DNA of 64,000 nt from G963702155 sp963702155 (GCA_963702155.1 OY969717.1:1674001-1738000); one strand, 5' to 3'. Positions 18,001-26,436 are shown, numbered from the stretch's first letter. Translations and numbers: made by a program. Notes: a model not told the origin generated them from the sequence alone.

Positions 18001-18452
18001 GACAAAGAAATCGCCTTATCAAAAAGAGGTAAAAGTTTAAGGTTAATTTTCAAATCGTTGGCCTGTGCAAAAACACCTTGTGCATCTGAAAGTTTCAAAT
18101 CCCCAATTGAAACTCCGCGAAAAAGCCCGATATGTAGGGCATCAAAATCCACCTCATATCCGGTATCTAATAAGCTGGCGTTAATCTGACGCTCAATGGT
18201 TTGTTCCCCATGCGGCGTATTGATCCACACAAGGCCAAGGCCAAAAACAAAATAAACTATAAAAGAAAACAAAAACAGAACGCTAAAAAAACCAAGAATT
18301 ATCTGCCCAAAGATCTTGTATTTAGAGCGCTTCATCCGCTCTGAAACGGGTTCGGACTTTTTGGATATAACCGCAGGCACATTGACATCTGCCTGATAAA
18401 CGCTCTCCGGTTTATGCTCTTCGTTTTGATTTTGATTGTTATTTTCGTCCAT
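15060..18452 (-). CDS. tamB: TamB, translocation and assembly module / AsmA-like lipid-bridge protein
   Basis: 1130 residues: a cytoplasmic polar N-terminus, one membrane helix at about 45-75 (IFGQIILGFFSVLFLFSFIVYFVFG), then a very long beta-rich periplasmic part typical of AsmA-like bridges, and the C-terminal DUF490/TamB domain (LRFLGRAPPSPYLEIKATTD; NPSLPEDEIMAQILFGEN; ALQLKRTLDRFSGRGGGGFD; VGKYIADNVYLELEKG) ending in the FWRWDY strand. TamB works with TamA in moving proteins or lipids to the outer membrane. It begins 3 bases after the tamA stop, so the two are cotranscribed. Confidence 0.95.
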   Translation of the reverse strand: MDENNNQNQNEEHKPESVYQADVNVPAVISKKSEPVSERMKRSKYKIFGQIILGFFSVLFLFSFIVYFVFGLGLVWINTPHGEQTIERQINASLLDTGYEVDFDALHIGLFRGVSIGDLKLSDAQGVFAQANDLKINLKLLPLFDKAISLSLDGGMFDFIRAPMKTDNEVSDNVPENSFTFENLYFERFEIERFSFDTLVLPEDEDNKRVMAVSPILKTSIDIDGLIAFSLNYVSDYDFYGGAADQPSPSSYPENISINIFYDMEAENFVLDNFSADAPDYTIRGSGKAGLPDTGFSEATDIRFIFDLPAFKAQGGEDVYISLFDRQYDTGSGDDLGFSNDINNTSQMHVADSDINKSETHSEIPNSEVLLTDINNTLFKVTTRYKGEDVIIRTPVSFNDQFITLSEISGQMPHIDIGGGIRADYKNILAKGHININVADFEFINALTGLSIKGVAKGNANLSYEDLEDAPQKLNLDAEAVNIQYQGVRIRGLDVSTYIPDLKSDAMPEMLDLEGDTIVLSPAVRFKSIRASIKKAEAPDQYAGSINADGTYGQKPIQVKGSLDIKTKTGANRDLFVFENVDAVLKSGASNIKINGRIGAQSVDLKAYSERIAFSDIPFGLPQEIRDSTLSFNTSITGLSEAPTAKLSAQVDLKSIYTDSIKTILDITGRYREDRFSAAITGRGDGIKNLEADVSLPMQISINPFIFNLLENGQLDGSFSGILDLKTLSAFLPVQHKMNGDLNAKGDIDGDIETPDISGNITLAKGAYTYEPYDLRIRDIALDARFNGSDIRIQNLSGSDNQDGRLLVSGRVDIVQKQNTALDVAITDFHAFKSERLNGTFSSDLDFNGRENGYLLAGTVNLHQFDIMIPERFQTNIPELNIVEIDKDAPEMMTQILLDVDVRADNQIFVRGWGLDAEFGGNIKVDGTLDDPQLDGVFKSKRGRYEEFGRRFKLEKANLRFLGRAPPSPYLEIKATTDADDIKASVLLEGTIENPDLKLTSNPSLPEDEIMAQILFGENVSDISPFQALQLKRTLDRFSGRGGGGFDPIAQLRNATGFDDIRVDAGGEDGPSVGVGKYIADNVYLELEKGAGKESGAAQIEIEVTPNVTVESEIGENAQAGGGVFWRWDY

Positions 18453-18455
18453 ATC

Positions 18456-20252
18456 TTAAAACGCCTGTCCGATACTGATATAAATCTGATAATTTTGTTC
18501 CAGCTCGTCTTTTTGATTAAGAGGCACAGCAACATCGAATCGCAAAGGTCCAAATCCTGTAAAATAACGCAAGCCCGCACCTGCACCTACGGCAAAATTA
18601 TCAAAATCCGGAAAGGCTTCTTGCGAAACTGTGCCTGCATCCACAAATGCCGCGGCTCCTATTGTATCCGTAATTTTAAATCGCAATTCCGAACTTACTG
18701 TTACAACCGATCGACCGCCCGTAGGATCACCATCGTCATTCAACGGCCCTAACTCTTGAAAGCCGAACCCGCGTACAGATGATCCCCCCCCTGCATAAAA
18801 TCGCTCGCTTGCGGGAATATCAAAGTTAGTTGCACCAAGAATACTGCCTGCTTCCGCTCTAAAAGCCAAAACCAGATCTGGATCAAGGCCTAAATCTATA
18901 TACGTACGCGCCGCAGCTTCCGTTTTAAAAAATGGATCCGCCTGGCCTAAAACATCCACAAAAGGTTCAACCTGGCCGCGTAATCGCCATCCTTTACGCG
19001 GATTTAGCGTGTCATCTCTATTATCAAAAATGAGGCTTTGAGGAAAAGAAACAAGGCCGTATGTTTTAACATCTCCATTATCATCAACTTCTGATATAGT
19101 GAGCTGTACGCCTGAAGAGCCTTTTAAATCTGGCGTAAATTGGCGATTAATTGCTGCACCAACATCAAAAGAAAGCTCTTCATATGCTTCCAGATCTTCA
19201 CGACCAAAACCAGCGTTAAGGGAGAGGCTTTGATCTTCTCGCAAAAAGTAAGGTTTATTAAACACAACGCTGACACTTTGCTCTTGTTGAGAAAGATTAA
19301 GCGAGGCCTCTACAGTTTCCGCGTGACCAAAAAAGTTACGATGCGCCCATTCAAAAACCGTACCCGCCCCCTCATCGGTATAATAGGTTGCGCCAATACT
19401 GATACTGCGATGCGCACGCTCTTTCAATTTGAATGTAACGGGAACGGTCGTATCTTCAAGGGGGGCATCTGGTAATATAACGTCTGCGCTGCTGAATAAC
19501 CCCGTTCTTAACAGTTTGGCTCTAAAGTCCTGAATTTGAACCCTGTCAAAACAATCGCCTTTTTGCCACGGAACAAGACGATTTATATATTCGGTTTCTA
19601 CTTTTTCTTGTCCTTCAAATATAACATCGCCAAATACGGCATCCTTCCCTAAATCCACATCATATATGACCTCACCAACAAAGGCGCGCTTATCTAAAAT
19701 GACGCTATGCTCAACACTAATTGTAAAGTAGCACCCTTCTTTTTTGATAGTATCGATAATCGTTTGTTGTGACTTTAAAACATTTTCTGCGGTTAGCAAA
19801 TCTCCAGCGCGAAGGGCGATATCTTCCCTTAATCCCCCATGGTTATTGGGTGTAACACTGATAGAGGATATACTATATACCCCCCCCGTCTCGACGCGAT
19901 ATATGCCATTGGAATCTGCATCCTGATCGTTATCTTCAAAAATAACGCGCGCACTGTAATATCCTTTGGCTTTGAGCGCTTTTATCAAATCTGCACGAAT
20001 AAGCTCCTCGTAATAGACATCATAGCCGTATTCTTCATCGTCTTCTAAATCATCATATACTTCTTTTGTCTGAAGACGATCTTTAATAATTTGCTCTAAA
20101 TATGTATGCGTTTCCGCTTGATCCTCTTCTAATCCTTCTATTCCATAAAATGCATCATCACTGCCAAAAGGCAATATTGACCCAATGCACCCGCCCAAAA
20201 TAAAAGGGCAGAGCATAATCATAAAATAAAAAGAAATGCGCATACGCATCAT
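18456..20252 (-). CDS. tamA: TamA, outer-membrane BamA-family protein
   Basis: 598 residues. POTRA-like repeats occupy about residues 60-270 (YYEELIRADLIKALKAKGYYSARVIFE; INRLVPWQKGDCFDRVQIQDFRAKLLRTGLFSSADVIL). The 16-strand barrel follows, with the Omp85 signature RFYAGGGSSVRGFGFQELGP and a C-terminal strand ending in an aromatic (IYISIGQAF). The N-terminus carries a hydrophobic stretch ending in LGGC, which looks like a lipobox, unusual for a TamA. It lies directly upstream of tamB. Confidence 0.93.
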   Translation of the reverse strand: MMRMRISFYFMIMLCPFILGGCIGSILPFGSDDAFYGIEGLEEDQAETHTYLEQIIKDRLQTKEVYDDLEDDEEYGYDVYYEELIRADLIKALKAKGYYSARVIFEDNDQDADSNGIYRVETGGVYSISSISVTPNNHGGLREDIALRAGDLLTAENVLKSQQTIIDTIKKEGCYFTISVEHSVILDKRAFVGEVIYDVDLGKDAVFGDVIFEGQEKVETEYINRLVPWQKGDCFDRVQIQDFRAKLLRTGLFSSADVILPDAPLEDTTVPVTFKLKERAHRSISIGATYYTDEGAGTVFEWAHRNFFGHAETVEASLNLSQQEQSVSVVFNKPYFLREDQSLSLNAGFGREDLEAYEELSFDVGAAINRQFTPDLKGSSGVQLTISEVDDNGDVKTYGLVSFPQSLIFDNRDDTLNPRKGWRLRGQVEPFVDVLGQADPFFKTEAAARTYIDLGLDPDLVLAFRAEAGSILGATNFDIPASERFYAGGGSSVRGFGFQELGPLNDDGDPTGGRSVVTVSSELRFKITDTIGAAAFVDAGTVSQEAFPDFDNFAVGAGAGLRYFTGFGPLRFDVAVPLNQKDELEQNYQIYISIGQAF

Positions 20253-20293
20253 AGGATTTTTCTAAAACTTATAAAAATTATTAAAGATTATCT

Positions 20294-21475
20294 TTATACC
20301 GCATCTGCACCATAGTCAGCCTTGGCCGTTTCATACGCCCAATCCAGCCATGGCAACAAAGCCTTGATATCATCGGCGTCTACAGTCGCCCCGCCCCAAA
20401 TTCGTAAACCTGCAGGCGCATCACGGTAACTGGCAATATCATAGGCAATTCCATCTCTATCCAGCGGTTTAATCATGGACTTGACAAATACGCCCTGCTC
20501 CGCCGGATTAAGCGCCGCAAACCATTCATCGGTAACCTGCAAACAAATAGAAGTTGAGGAACGTACATCCTCAATCTGCGCTAAAAAATCAACCCATTCG
20601 GTACGATCGACCCAATCTTCAATGACGGCAAGATTATCGGCAGATCTCTGCATTGTTGCTTTTAAGCCGCCAATATCTTTAACCCATTGCAGTGCATCCA
20701 TGCAATCCGCAACCGCCATCATAGAGGGTGTATTAATGGTAGAGCCTTCAAAAATACTTTTATTAAGCTTGCCGCCTTTGGTTAGCCTGAAAATTTTTGG
20801 CATAGGCCATGACGGGGTGTACGTCTCTAATCTTTCAACCGCACGCGGCGATAAAACAATCATGCCATGTGCGGCCTCTCCGCCCAACACCTTCTGCCAC
20901 GACCATGTTGTGATATCCAGCTTTTCCCAAGGCATATCATATGCAAATACCGCCGATGTTGCATCACAAAGCGTAAGCCCCGTACGTGTATCGGATATCC
21001 AGTCCGCATCCGGTACGCGTACACCGGATGTGGTTCCGTTCCAGACAAATACTATATCGCGATCTGCATCTGCCGCGCTTAAATCCGGTATATCCCCATA
21101 ATCCGCTTCGAACGTGCGAACATTTGCCAACTTTAATTCTTTGACAATATCCTTAAGCCACGTTTCGCTGAAGCTTTCCCACGCGTAAACATCCGTGCCA
21201 CGCGCGCCCAAAACCGACCACATTGCCATTTCAAACGCGCCAGTATCAGACGCCGGCACAATCCCGACATAATAATCATCGGGAATAGCCAGCAGCTCTT
21301 TATGCGTATCAATGACCGCCTTTAACTGCGCTTTTGGTGCCGCTGCGCGGTGTGACCGCCCCAAATAGGCGTCTGCTATCGCATCCACACTCCATCCCGG
21401 CCGCTTTGCACATGGCCCAGATGAAAAAAACGGACGGGCGGGTTTTTGTAGAGGTTTTTGGGTTGCCGCGCTCAT
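20294..21475 (-). CDS. serC: Phosphoserine aminotransferase
   Basis: PLP enzyme that makes phosphoserine from 3-phosphohydroxypyruvate and glutamate. The 393-residue sequence is of the alphaproteobacterial type: RPFFSSGPCAKRPGW and LGRSHRAAAPKAQL at the N-terminus, the PLP lysine in TTWSWQKVLGGEAAHG, and EGSTINTPSMMAVAD. The final step enzyme SerB is 3 kb away (24272), so two serine-pathway genes sit in this region though not as an operon. Confidence 0.95.
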   Translation of the reverse strand: MSAATQKPLQKPARPFFSSGPCAKRPGWSVDAIADAYLGRSHRAAAPKAQLKAVIDTHKELLAIPDDYYVGIVPASDTGAFEMAMWSVLGARGTDVYAWESFSETWLKDIVKELKLANVRTFEADYGDIPDLSAADADRDIVFVWNGTTSGVRVPDADWISDTRTGLTLCDATSAVFAYDMPWEKLDITTWSWQKVLGGEAAHGMIVLSPRAVERLETYTPSWPMPKIFRLTKGGKLNKSIFEGSTINTPSMMAVADCMDALQWVKDIGGLKATMQRSADNLAVIEDWVDRTEWVDFLAQIEDVRSSTSICLQVTDEWFAALNPAEQGVFVKSMIKPLDRDGIAYDIASYRDAPAGLRIWGGATVDADDIKALLPWLDWAYETAKADYGADAV

Positions 21476-21614
21476 TATAATATGCTCCTGAATATTAAAA
21501 CCACGAAAACAAGAACAAATTTTGCCCTTCTCCGTATAATTTTCATCTGTTAGACTAAATTCAAATTTCTAAACCATCTCATATAAAATGTCACGTAAGG
21601 ACTTTTGAAAACCC

Positions 21615-22562
21615 ATGGAAATATTCCTCCCCGTATTGATCGTTATTTTAATTTATTTAACAACATGCCTTTTCGTCGTCCCACAAAGGAAGGAGGCGCT
21701 GATCACCTCTTTCGGGAAACACGTTCGTACAACTGTAAATCCTGGGTTATCTTTAAAATGGCCATGGCCTTTTAACATTGTTACCGCCAAAATCCCAACC
21801 GATCTGCGCCAGGTGACGGACAAACTCGACACAAAAACCAAGGATAACCTTTTTGTCGGCCTGCCGATCACCATTCAGTATGAGATTTATAACACGGGCG
21901 TTTTTTATTTTGACACGTTCGAACCAATCGACCAGATGAATAAAATCGTCAGCGCCTCGGTCAGAAAATATACGTCTGCCAAGGAGTTTCAGGATCTATA
22001 TGATGAGCGTGACGAGATCAGCGAAGCTGTAATCATGGATGTCAAAAAACAAATATCTGAATACGGCATAAATATCCGCCGGATCGTGGTAGATGAACCA
22101 ACCGCGCCGATGGATGTGCAAGAAGCCTACAACCGCGTGCGCGCGTCCGAGCGGGAAAAGGATGCCGCCGAAAACGAAGCCGCCGCTAATTATATTAGAA
22201 GCGTAAAAGCCGCAGAAGCCGATAAACAAAGAAATATCTTAATTGGGCAAGGGGTTGCCGGTTTCCGTAAATCTATAGCCGAAGGATACGCCTCCATCCG
22301 TAATGAATTGATCGATCAAGGGGTCGATGCCACCGCCGCCGAATTTTTTATGGAAGAAGCCATGCGTCTTGATACCATCCGCGATGTAGGGGATAAGGGT
22401 AATATGGTCATCGTCCTGCCTGCGGGGGGCGCACACGGAAAAAACAAAATTGAGGATTTAATAACAAATGCACCAATTTTGGATAAAATCATAACTCAAA
22501 ACGCGCGCCAGCCAGAGCCAGAAAAAACCAGCGGCTCAACATCTAAATCTTCAAAACTTTGA
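21615..22562 (+). CDS. SPFH-domain (prohibitin/stomatin-like) membrane protein
   Basis: 315 residues: one N-terminal membrane helix (residues 3-23), then an SPFH domain (VPQRKEALITSFGKHVRTTVNPGLSLKWPWPFN; TKTKDNLFVGLPITIQYEI), then an Ala/Glu-rich helix (ASEREKDAAENEAAANYIRSVKAAEADKQRN) typical of oligomerising SPFH proteins. It is distinct from HflC and HflK in this window and closer to the eukaryote-like stomatin/HIR group. A polar Ser/Thr tail ends the protein. AAGGA lies about 14 bases before the ATG. Probable role: membrane microdomain scaffold; no partner is adjacent. Confidence 0.85.
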   Translation: MEIFLPVLIVILIYLTTCLFVVPQRKEALITSFGKHVRTTVNPGLSLKWPWPFNIVTAKIPTDLRQVTDKLDTKTKDNLFVGLPITIQYEIYNTGVFYFDTFEPIDQMNKIVSASVRKYTSAKEFQDLYDERDEISEAVIMDVKKQISEYGINIRRIVVDEPTAPMDVQEAYNRVRASEREKDAAENEAAANYIRSVKAAEADKQRNILIGQGVAGFRKSIAEGYASIRNELIDQGVDATAAEFFMEEAMRLDTIRDVGDKGNMVIVLPAGGAHGKNKIEDLITNAPILDKIITQNARQPEPEKTSGSTSKSSKL

Positions 22563-22634
22563 TTGAACTATAGAAATGTCTTATTAACCCACTCCATATC
22601 GGGAATCTATTTCTCATCAGAATATGAAATTAAA

Positions 22635-23288
22635 CTAAGTAGATACATCGACAGATAAGGCAGAATCCCACAGCATTTGAAAAATTTTTCGCTGTGCGTC
22701 TGCAATTTGCTGATTTTGGATAATAACAACGGTTACATCATTACCTTTAAATATAATTTCGGTTTTACGATCACCGTAAACATAGGTTGGTGTTTGTGCA
22801 AAATATTTCGTTGTCACATATTTGTACTCTGCATAATGCGCGGCCGTGAAACACACATCGCCCTCTTCTATTAAAATCCTAAAAGATAAATCTTTTATCT
22901 CACCCATACGCTTTAAATGCTCTTCTGCAAAATCGCCTTGCCACTGCTCAAACAAACGCTCATCAACATTTGTTACACAGGCGTCACCACCATTTTTCAA
23001 TATAGAATACACATCGTGCAAAAACTCATTAAATCCTACCGCACCATTCAATTCACGCACAGTACCATCAGGCCGAAATCTAAGCCCCTCATATTCCAAA
23101 AACTCTACACCTTGGCTTTCATAAAAGTTTCTAAGTGATTCTAAGGTTTTAACCTGCGGCTCATTTTTTCCACTTTCAAATCTCATAATTGTAAATTTAT
23201 TGATTCCACTGGACTTCGCAACATCATCATATGATAATCTACCTAGAAGACCGCGGGCAGCAGCAGATTGTTTTTTTGTAAGTATCAT
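22635..23288 (-). CDS. XRE-type transcriptional regulator with a TrmB/PLD-like C-terminal domain
   Basis: 217 residues. An N-terminal helix-turn-helix (about 1-60: SAAARGLLGRLSYDDVAKSSGINKFTIMRFESGKNEP) is followed by a domain that ends in YGDRKTEIIFKGNDVTVVIIQNQQIADAQRKIFQMLWDSA. That C-terminal pattern occurs in HTH regulators with a phospholipase-D-like or TrmB-like sensor. The promoter region has four alternating GTCAA/TTGAC half-sites that overlap its -35 box, so it probably represses itself. Target genes beyond this are unknown; the divergent gene at 23660 is a candidate. Confidence 0.85.
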   Translation of the reverse strand: MILTKKQSAAARGLLGRLSYDDVAKSSGINKFTIMRFESGKNEPQVKTLESLRNFYESQGVEFLEYEGLRFRPDGTVRELNGAVGFNEFLHDVYSILKNGGDACVTNVDERLFEQWQGDFAEEHLKRMGEIKDLSFRILIEEGDVCFTAAHYAEYKYVTTKYFAQTPTYVYGDRKTEIIFKGNDVTVVIIQNQQIADAQRKIFQMLWDSALSVDVST

Positions 23289-23307
23289 TTTTGTGTCTTT
23301 TTATAAT

Positions 23308-23382
23308 GATATTATTACACAACCAGAAAAGAGTCAACTTTATTGACCCAAAAGTCAACAATAAGCATATTTGTCGTTGACA
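23308..23382 (-). promoter_or_regulatory. Promoter and operator array of the XRE regulator
   Basis: On the minus strand -35 TTGACT (23337-23332) and -10 TAATAT are separated by 17 bases. Half-sites GTCAA (23333), TTGAC (23343), GTCAA (23354) and TTGAC (23377) alternate in direction; the first three are spaced 10-11 bp, one helical turn. The first overlaps the -35 box, which fits repression. Confidence 0.65.
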
Positions 23383-23457
23383 CAAATTCAAATATATACA
23401 ATAAAGTTTATATAACTGTTAAAAATTATTACAAAGTTACTTTATATGTATCGTTTG

Positions 23458-23521
23458 AGTTGAGATGTCAGCCATCTTATTCCCCAATACACGAAAAACA
23501 CGTGGTGCTGGCATCTCGACT
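23458..23521 (+). ncRNA. Structured hairpin element, possible small RNA or 5' leader
   Basis: AGTTGAGATGTCAGC (23458-23472) pairs with GCTGGCATCTCGACT (23507-23521) over 15 positions with two G-U pairs. The loop contains a smaller CACG/CGTG stem (23490-23493 with 23501-23504). No T run follows, so it is not a standard terminator. It lies in the 371-bp gap between the XRE regulator and the gene at 23660. Confidence 0.45.
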
Positions 23522-23659
23522 GAACCGATGAACACAATTTGTAATAAGCTTGTTTATAGCGATTATATAAGCATTTACAACGATTTTTTAAAGAAGTGCG
23601 GCCAAACGCTCCATAACCTTAGGATGTATTTATAAAAACCACTCGAGAGTACCCGTATC

Positions 23660-24091
23660 ATGAATTTGGACAAGCAAAGCACAAAATCACTTTCCTTTAA
23701 AGACGGCAAACCCAAATTGTGCGAACAAACAATCAAGGATTTAATGCTGGATCAAAATATCGCTGACACTTTCATTGATAATCCAGCCGCAGAACAATAT
23801 GAGAGCTTGTTTTACAACGCCCGACACATGACAGAAATCGTCCGGCATTTACGCATACAAGTACAGAATATAATCCAAGAAACAAGAGCGTGGAAAACAC
23901 GTAACGACGTGCAAAGCCATCATTTAAAAGACAAATATTCTGATTATGAAGGGGCGCTTTTTCAATATAGCATCCGCCAGCATTACCGCCTCTATAAAAA
24001 AGCATTATGCGAAATGCACGATTATAAAAACGCATGTCATGCAACCATGACAATATATTTTGATCGGGATAACCAAGCCACCGCCTTTTAA
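23660..24091 (+). CDS. Hypothetical protein
   Basis: 143 residues, hydrophilic, mostly helical by appearance, with a tyrosine- and histidine-rich second half (KDKYSDYEGALFQYSIRQHYRLYKKALCEMHDYKNACHA). No signal peptide, membrane segment or known domain. Coding character is plausible but not strong; no good ribosome site precedes the ATG. It is downstream of the hairpin element and divergent from the XRE regulator. Confidence 0.55.
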   Translation: MNLDKQSTKSLSFKDGKPKLCEQTIKDLMLDQNIADTFIDNPAAEQYESLFYNARHMTEIVRHLRIQVQNIIQETRAWKTRNDVQSHHLKDKYSDYEGALFQYSIRQHYRLYKKALCEMHDYKNACHATMTIYFDRDNQATAF

Positions 24092-24271
24092 ACAAACAAT
24101 ATTATCAAGCATAAAAAATAAAATGGCCGTAATAGGAAGCTATAAAAGGCTTAAATTGAATGAAGCGCAGACAAAAACGGGCAAATCAAAAAAATAAAAG
24201 CTTTGTTAATCTTTAAATCATACCATAAACTATAGCCCAGATTTGTTCACACCCATTCATTGACTGGTTTC

Positions 24272-25189
24272 ATGTCCTATTTTCTAACCTTCGTATCATC
24301 CGGCAATAAAAAGCCGCTGACCAACAAACACGTAAAAGAAATTTTACGTATTTTGACATTCTACAGCTTAAAGCCCATTACAAAGCCAAACTGGACCGCC
24401 AAAAAACAGGCCGCAGAATTGGAACTGGTCGACCGCCCTTCTGGTGTTTTGATCACACATCTTCGGGATTTTTGTAAAGAGGATCAAATTGACGTTTTTA
24501 CAACCCCACACGCAAACCGGAAAAAATCATTATTGGTGGCCGATATGGATTCGACCATCGTACGTGGTGAAACACTGGATGATCTGGCCAGCTTTGCAGG
24601 AATTAAGGATGAAATATCAGCTATTACAGAGCGCGCCATGAAAGGCGAACTTGATTTTGAAGCCGCCATTCGCGAGCGTGTCGCCTTGCTCAAAGATTTG
24701 CCCGCCTCAAAACTTGATGAAGCCATGCAAGAGCTCGTTTTAAACCCGGGTGCAAAAACGCTTGTACAAACGATGAAGGCAAACGGCGCAACCTGTGTAC
24801 TAGTGTCCGGCGGCTTTACATTTTTCACTAGCGCAGTGGCCGAGTTATGCGGTTTTAAAACACATCACGGCAATATTTTGAATATAAAAGATGAAAAACT
24901 AACCGGAACAGTAGGCGATCCGATCCTGACCAAGGATTCAAAAGTAGAATATCTCGAAAAATACACAGCAGAAAACGATCTGGATTTAAGCCAAACCATG
25001 ACTATTGGTGACGGCGCAAATGACCTGCCCATGCTCAAAAAATCAGATAGCGCAGGCGGTTTGGGGGTTGGATATCACGCGAAGCCTTTGGTAGTAGAAG
25101 CGTTAAACAACCAAATTCTCTATGGCAATCTTACAGCCGCCCTTTATGCGCAAGGCTATACAATTAAAGAGATAAAGCCATATTTATAA
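24272..25189 (+). CDS. serB: Phosphoserine phosphatase
   Basis: HAD-superfamily enzyme that dephosphorylates phosphoserine, the last step of serine synthesis. Motif I is VADMDSTIVRGETLDDLA (DxDxT nucleophile, about residue 91), motif II VLVSGGFTFFTSAVA, then a conserved Lys (TKDSKVEYLEKY), and motif IV IGDGANDLPMLKKSD. The first 85 residues form a divergent N-terminal domain as in alphaproteobacterial SerB. ATG 24272 is preferred over TTG 24260. Confidence 0.95.
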   Translation: MSYFLTFVSSGNKKPLTNKHVKEILRILTFYSLKPITKPNWTAKKQAAELELVDRPSGVLITHLRDFCKEDQIDVFTTPHANRKKSLLVADMDSTIVRGETLDDLASFAGIKDEISAITERAMKGELDFEAAIRERVALLKDLPASKLDEAMQELVLNPGAKTLVQTMKANGATCVLVSGGFTFFTSAVAELCGFKTHHGNILNIKDEKLTGTVGDPILTKDSKVEYLEKYTAENDLDLSQTMTIGDGANDLPMLKKSDSAGGLGVGYHAKPLVVEALNNQILYGNLTAALYAQGYTIKEIKPYL

Positions 25190-25305
25190 TAACGCCCCAT
25201 TAACCTTCCCGCCTTATACTCATTTATGATATAAAAAAAATATCGCTTTGAATGATTTTTTTTAGGTAATAAGCTTAATCGTTTCGCTTTCTTTACTGCA
25301 CGAGG

Positions 25306-25350
25306 GATGAGAAGCGACGCTTATATAAATACGCAAGTGAGAGAGTTGCA
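25306..25350. repeat. Possible degenerate intergenic repeat, copy 3
   Basis: AGAAGCGACGCTTATATAAA followed by TACGCAAGTGAGAGA resembles the stretches at 12667 and 14998. It lies in the 182-bp gap between serB and the AAA+ gene. Confidence 0.25.
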
Positions 25351-25371
25351 GAAAAGAAATAGGAATGATTA

Positions 25372-26436
25372 ATGGAAAATTGGGATCCAGTTGTCTCTGA
25401 CGAACAACTCGAGCATTTTATAAAAGAATACTGCAACGACTTCACGGCGATGGAACGTGCGGGACGTTATGATCCGATTACAGGCCGCGATAAAGAAATT
25501 GATGATTCTATATTGATCCTGCTTCAAAAAGGCCGAAAAAATGTTTGTCTTCTTGCCCCTGCCGGTGTTGGTAAAACCGCGCTTGTTGTGGGTTTAGCGC
25601 AACGTATTGTTGCCGAAGATGTTCCAGATTATCTTATAAACTCACGTGTGATTGAGGTCGATCTGGCTCGTATGGCCGCGGGAACCACAGGACCGGCCGA
25701 ATTTCAGGCGCGCTTCATCCCGCTTTGTAAGGGAGTGGCCGAACGCTATCACCGCAAAGATATACCCCGCACAATTATATTCCTCGATGAAATTCACCAA
25801 ATCATGCCCACATGTAAGGGAAGCTCCTACGCTGGGCTTTCCGATGTTATGAAACCATATTTAACCGTAGGGGATTTACTCGTTATTGGCGCGACAACTT
25901 TGGATGAATTCCGCCAATATGTCGCGCAAGACCCCGCAATGGATCGTCGTTTTCAAAAGGTATTTTTAAAACCGCCTACCGTGCCGGAAACCTACCGTAT
26001 CCTACAGGCACTCCGCCCCGGTTTTGAAAAACATCATCAAGTAACGGTAAGCAATGAACAATTATTGCTCATTGCTAAGTTGACCGATGAACATATGCGC
26101 AAACGGAACCAGCCGGACAAATCCATTATCACAATGGATGCGGCAATGGCCTATCATGTGAAAGAAATCGGCATAAATCAGGAACTGGCCCTCGATTCTA
26201 TCTACTACATGGTCGCACGCGAAACGGGCTTAAATAAAAATGCCATGCACGATGAACGCAAAGTGCAAGAAAATATCAAAGAGGTTGCTGCCATCGAAGC
26301 GCGGATAAAAGCAGGCACCTTTGACGATCCCGAAGCAAAAAAAGAAGGCGAAGAAGAAGTTGCTTATGATCCTACTCAAGCGTTAAGAGACCAGGAAGTA
26401 AAATCCGCAAAATTGATAGCTGAAGAAAACCAGTAA
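25372..26436 (+). CDS. Stand-alone AAA+ ATPase resembling the first nucleotide-binding domain of ClpA/ClpB
   Basis: 354 residues. YDPITGRDKEIDDSILILLQ at about residues 32-52 is the ClpA/ClpB D1 entry motif. It is followed by Walker A APAGVGKTALVVGLAQRIV, VDLARMAAGTTGPAEFQARF, Walker B IIFLDEIHQIMP, sensor 1 VIGATTLDEFRQYVAQDPAMDRRF with the Arg finger, and an alpha-helical lid domain. There is no Clp N-domain, second AAA domain, or ClpP-binding loop; the last 60 residues are a charged tail. The lone D1 suggests an adaptor-type or special-purpose remodeller. No partner gene is adjacent. Confidence 0.88.
   Translation: MENWDPVVSDEQLEHFIKEYCNDFTAMERAGRYDPITGRDKEIDDSILILLQKGRKNVCLLAPAGVGKTALVVGLAQRIVAEDVPDYLINSRVIEVDLARMAAGTTGPAEFQARFIPLCKGVAERYHRKDIPRTIIFLDEIHQIMPTCKGSSYAGLSDVMKPYLTVGDLLVIGATTLDEFRQYVAQDPAMDRRFQKVFLKPPTVPETYRILQALRPGFEKHHQVTVSNEQLLLIAKLTDEHMRKRNQPDKSIITMDAAMAYHVKEIGINQELALDSIYYMVARETGLNKNAMHDERKVQENIKEVAAIEARIKAGTFDDPEAKKEGEEEVAYDPTQALRDQEVKSAKLIAEENQ

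Noticed and set aside
23343..23531. Rightward 62-codon frame over the operator and hairpin region
   Set aside because: No ribosome site; it spans a promoter, operators and a hairpin, and composition looks random.
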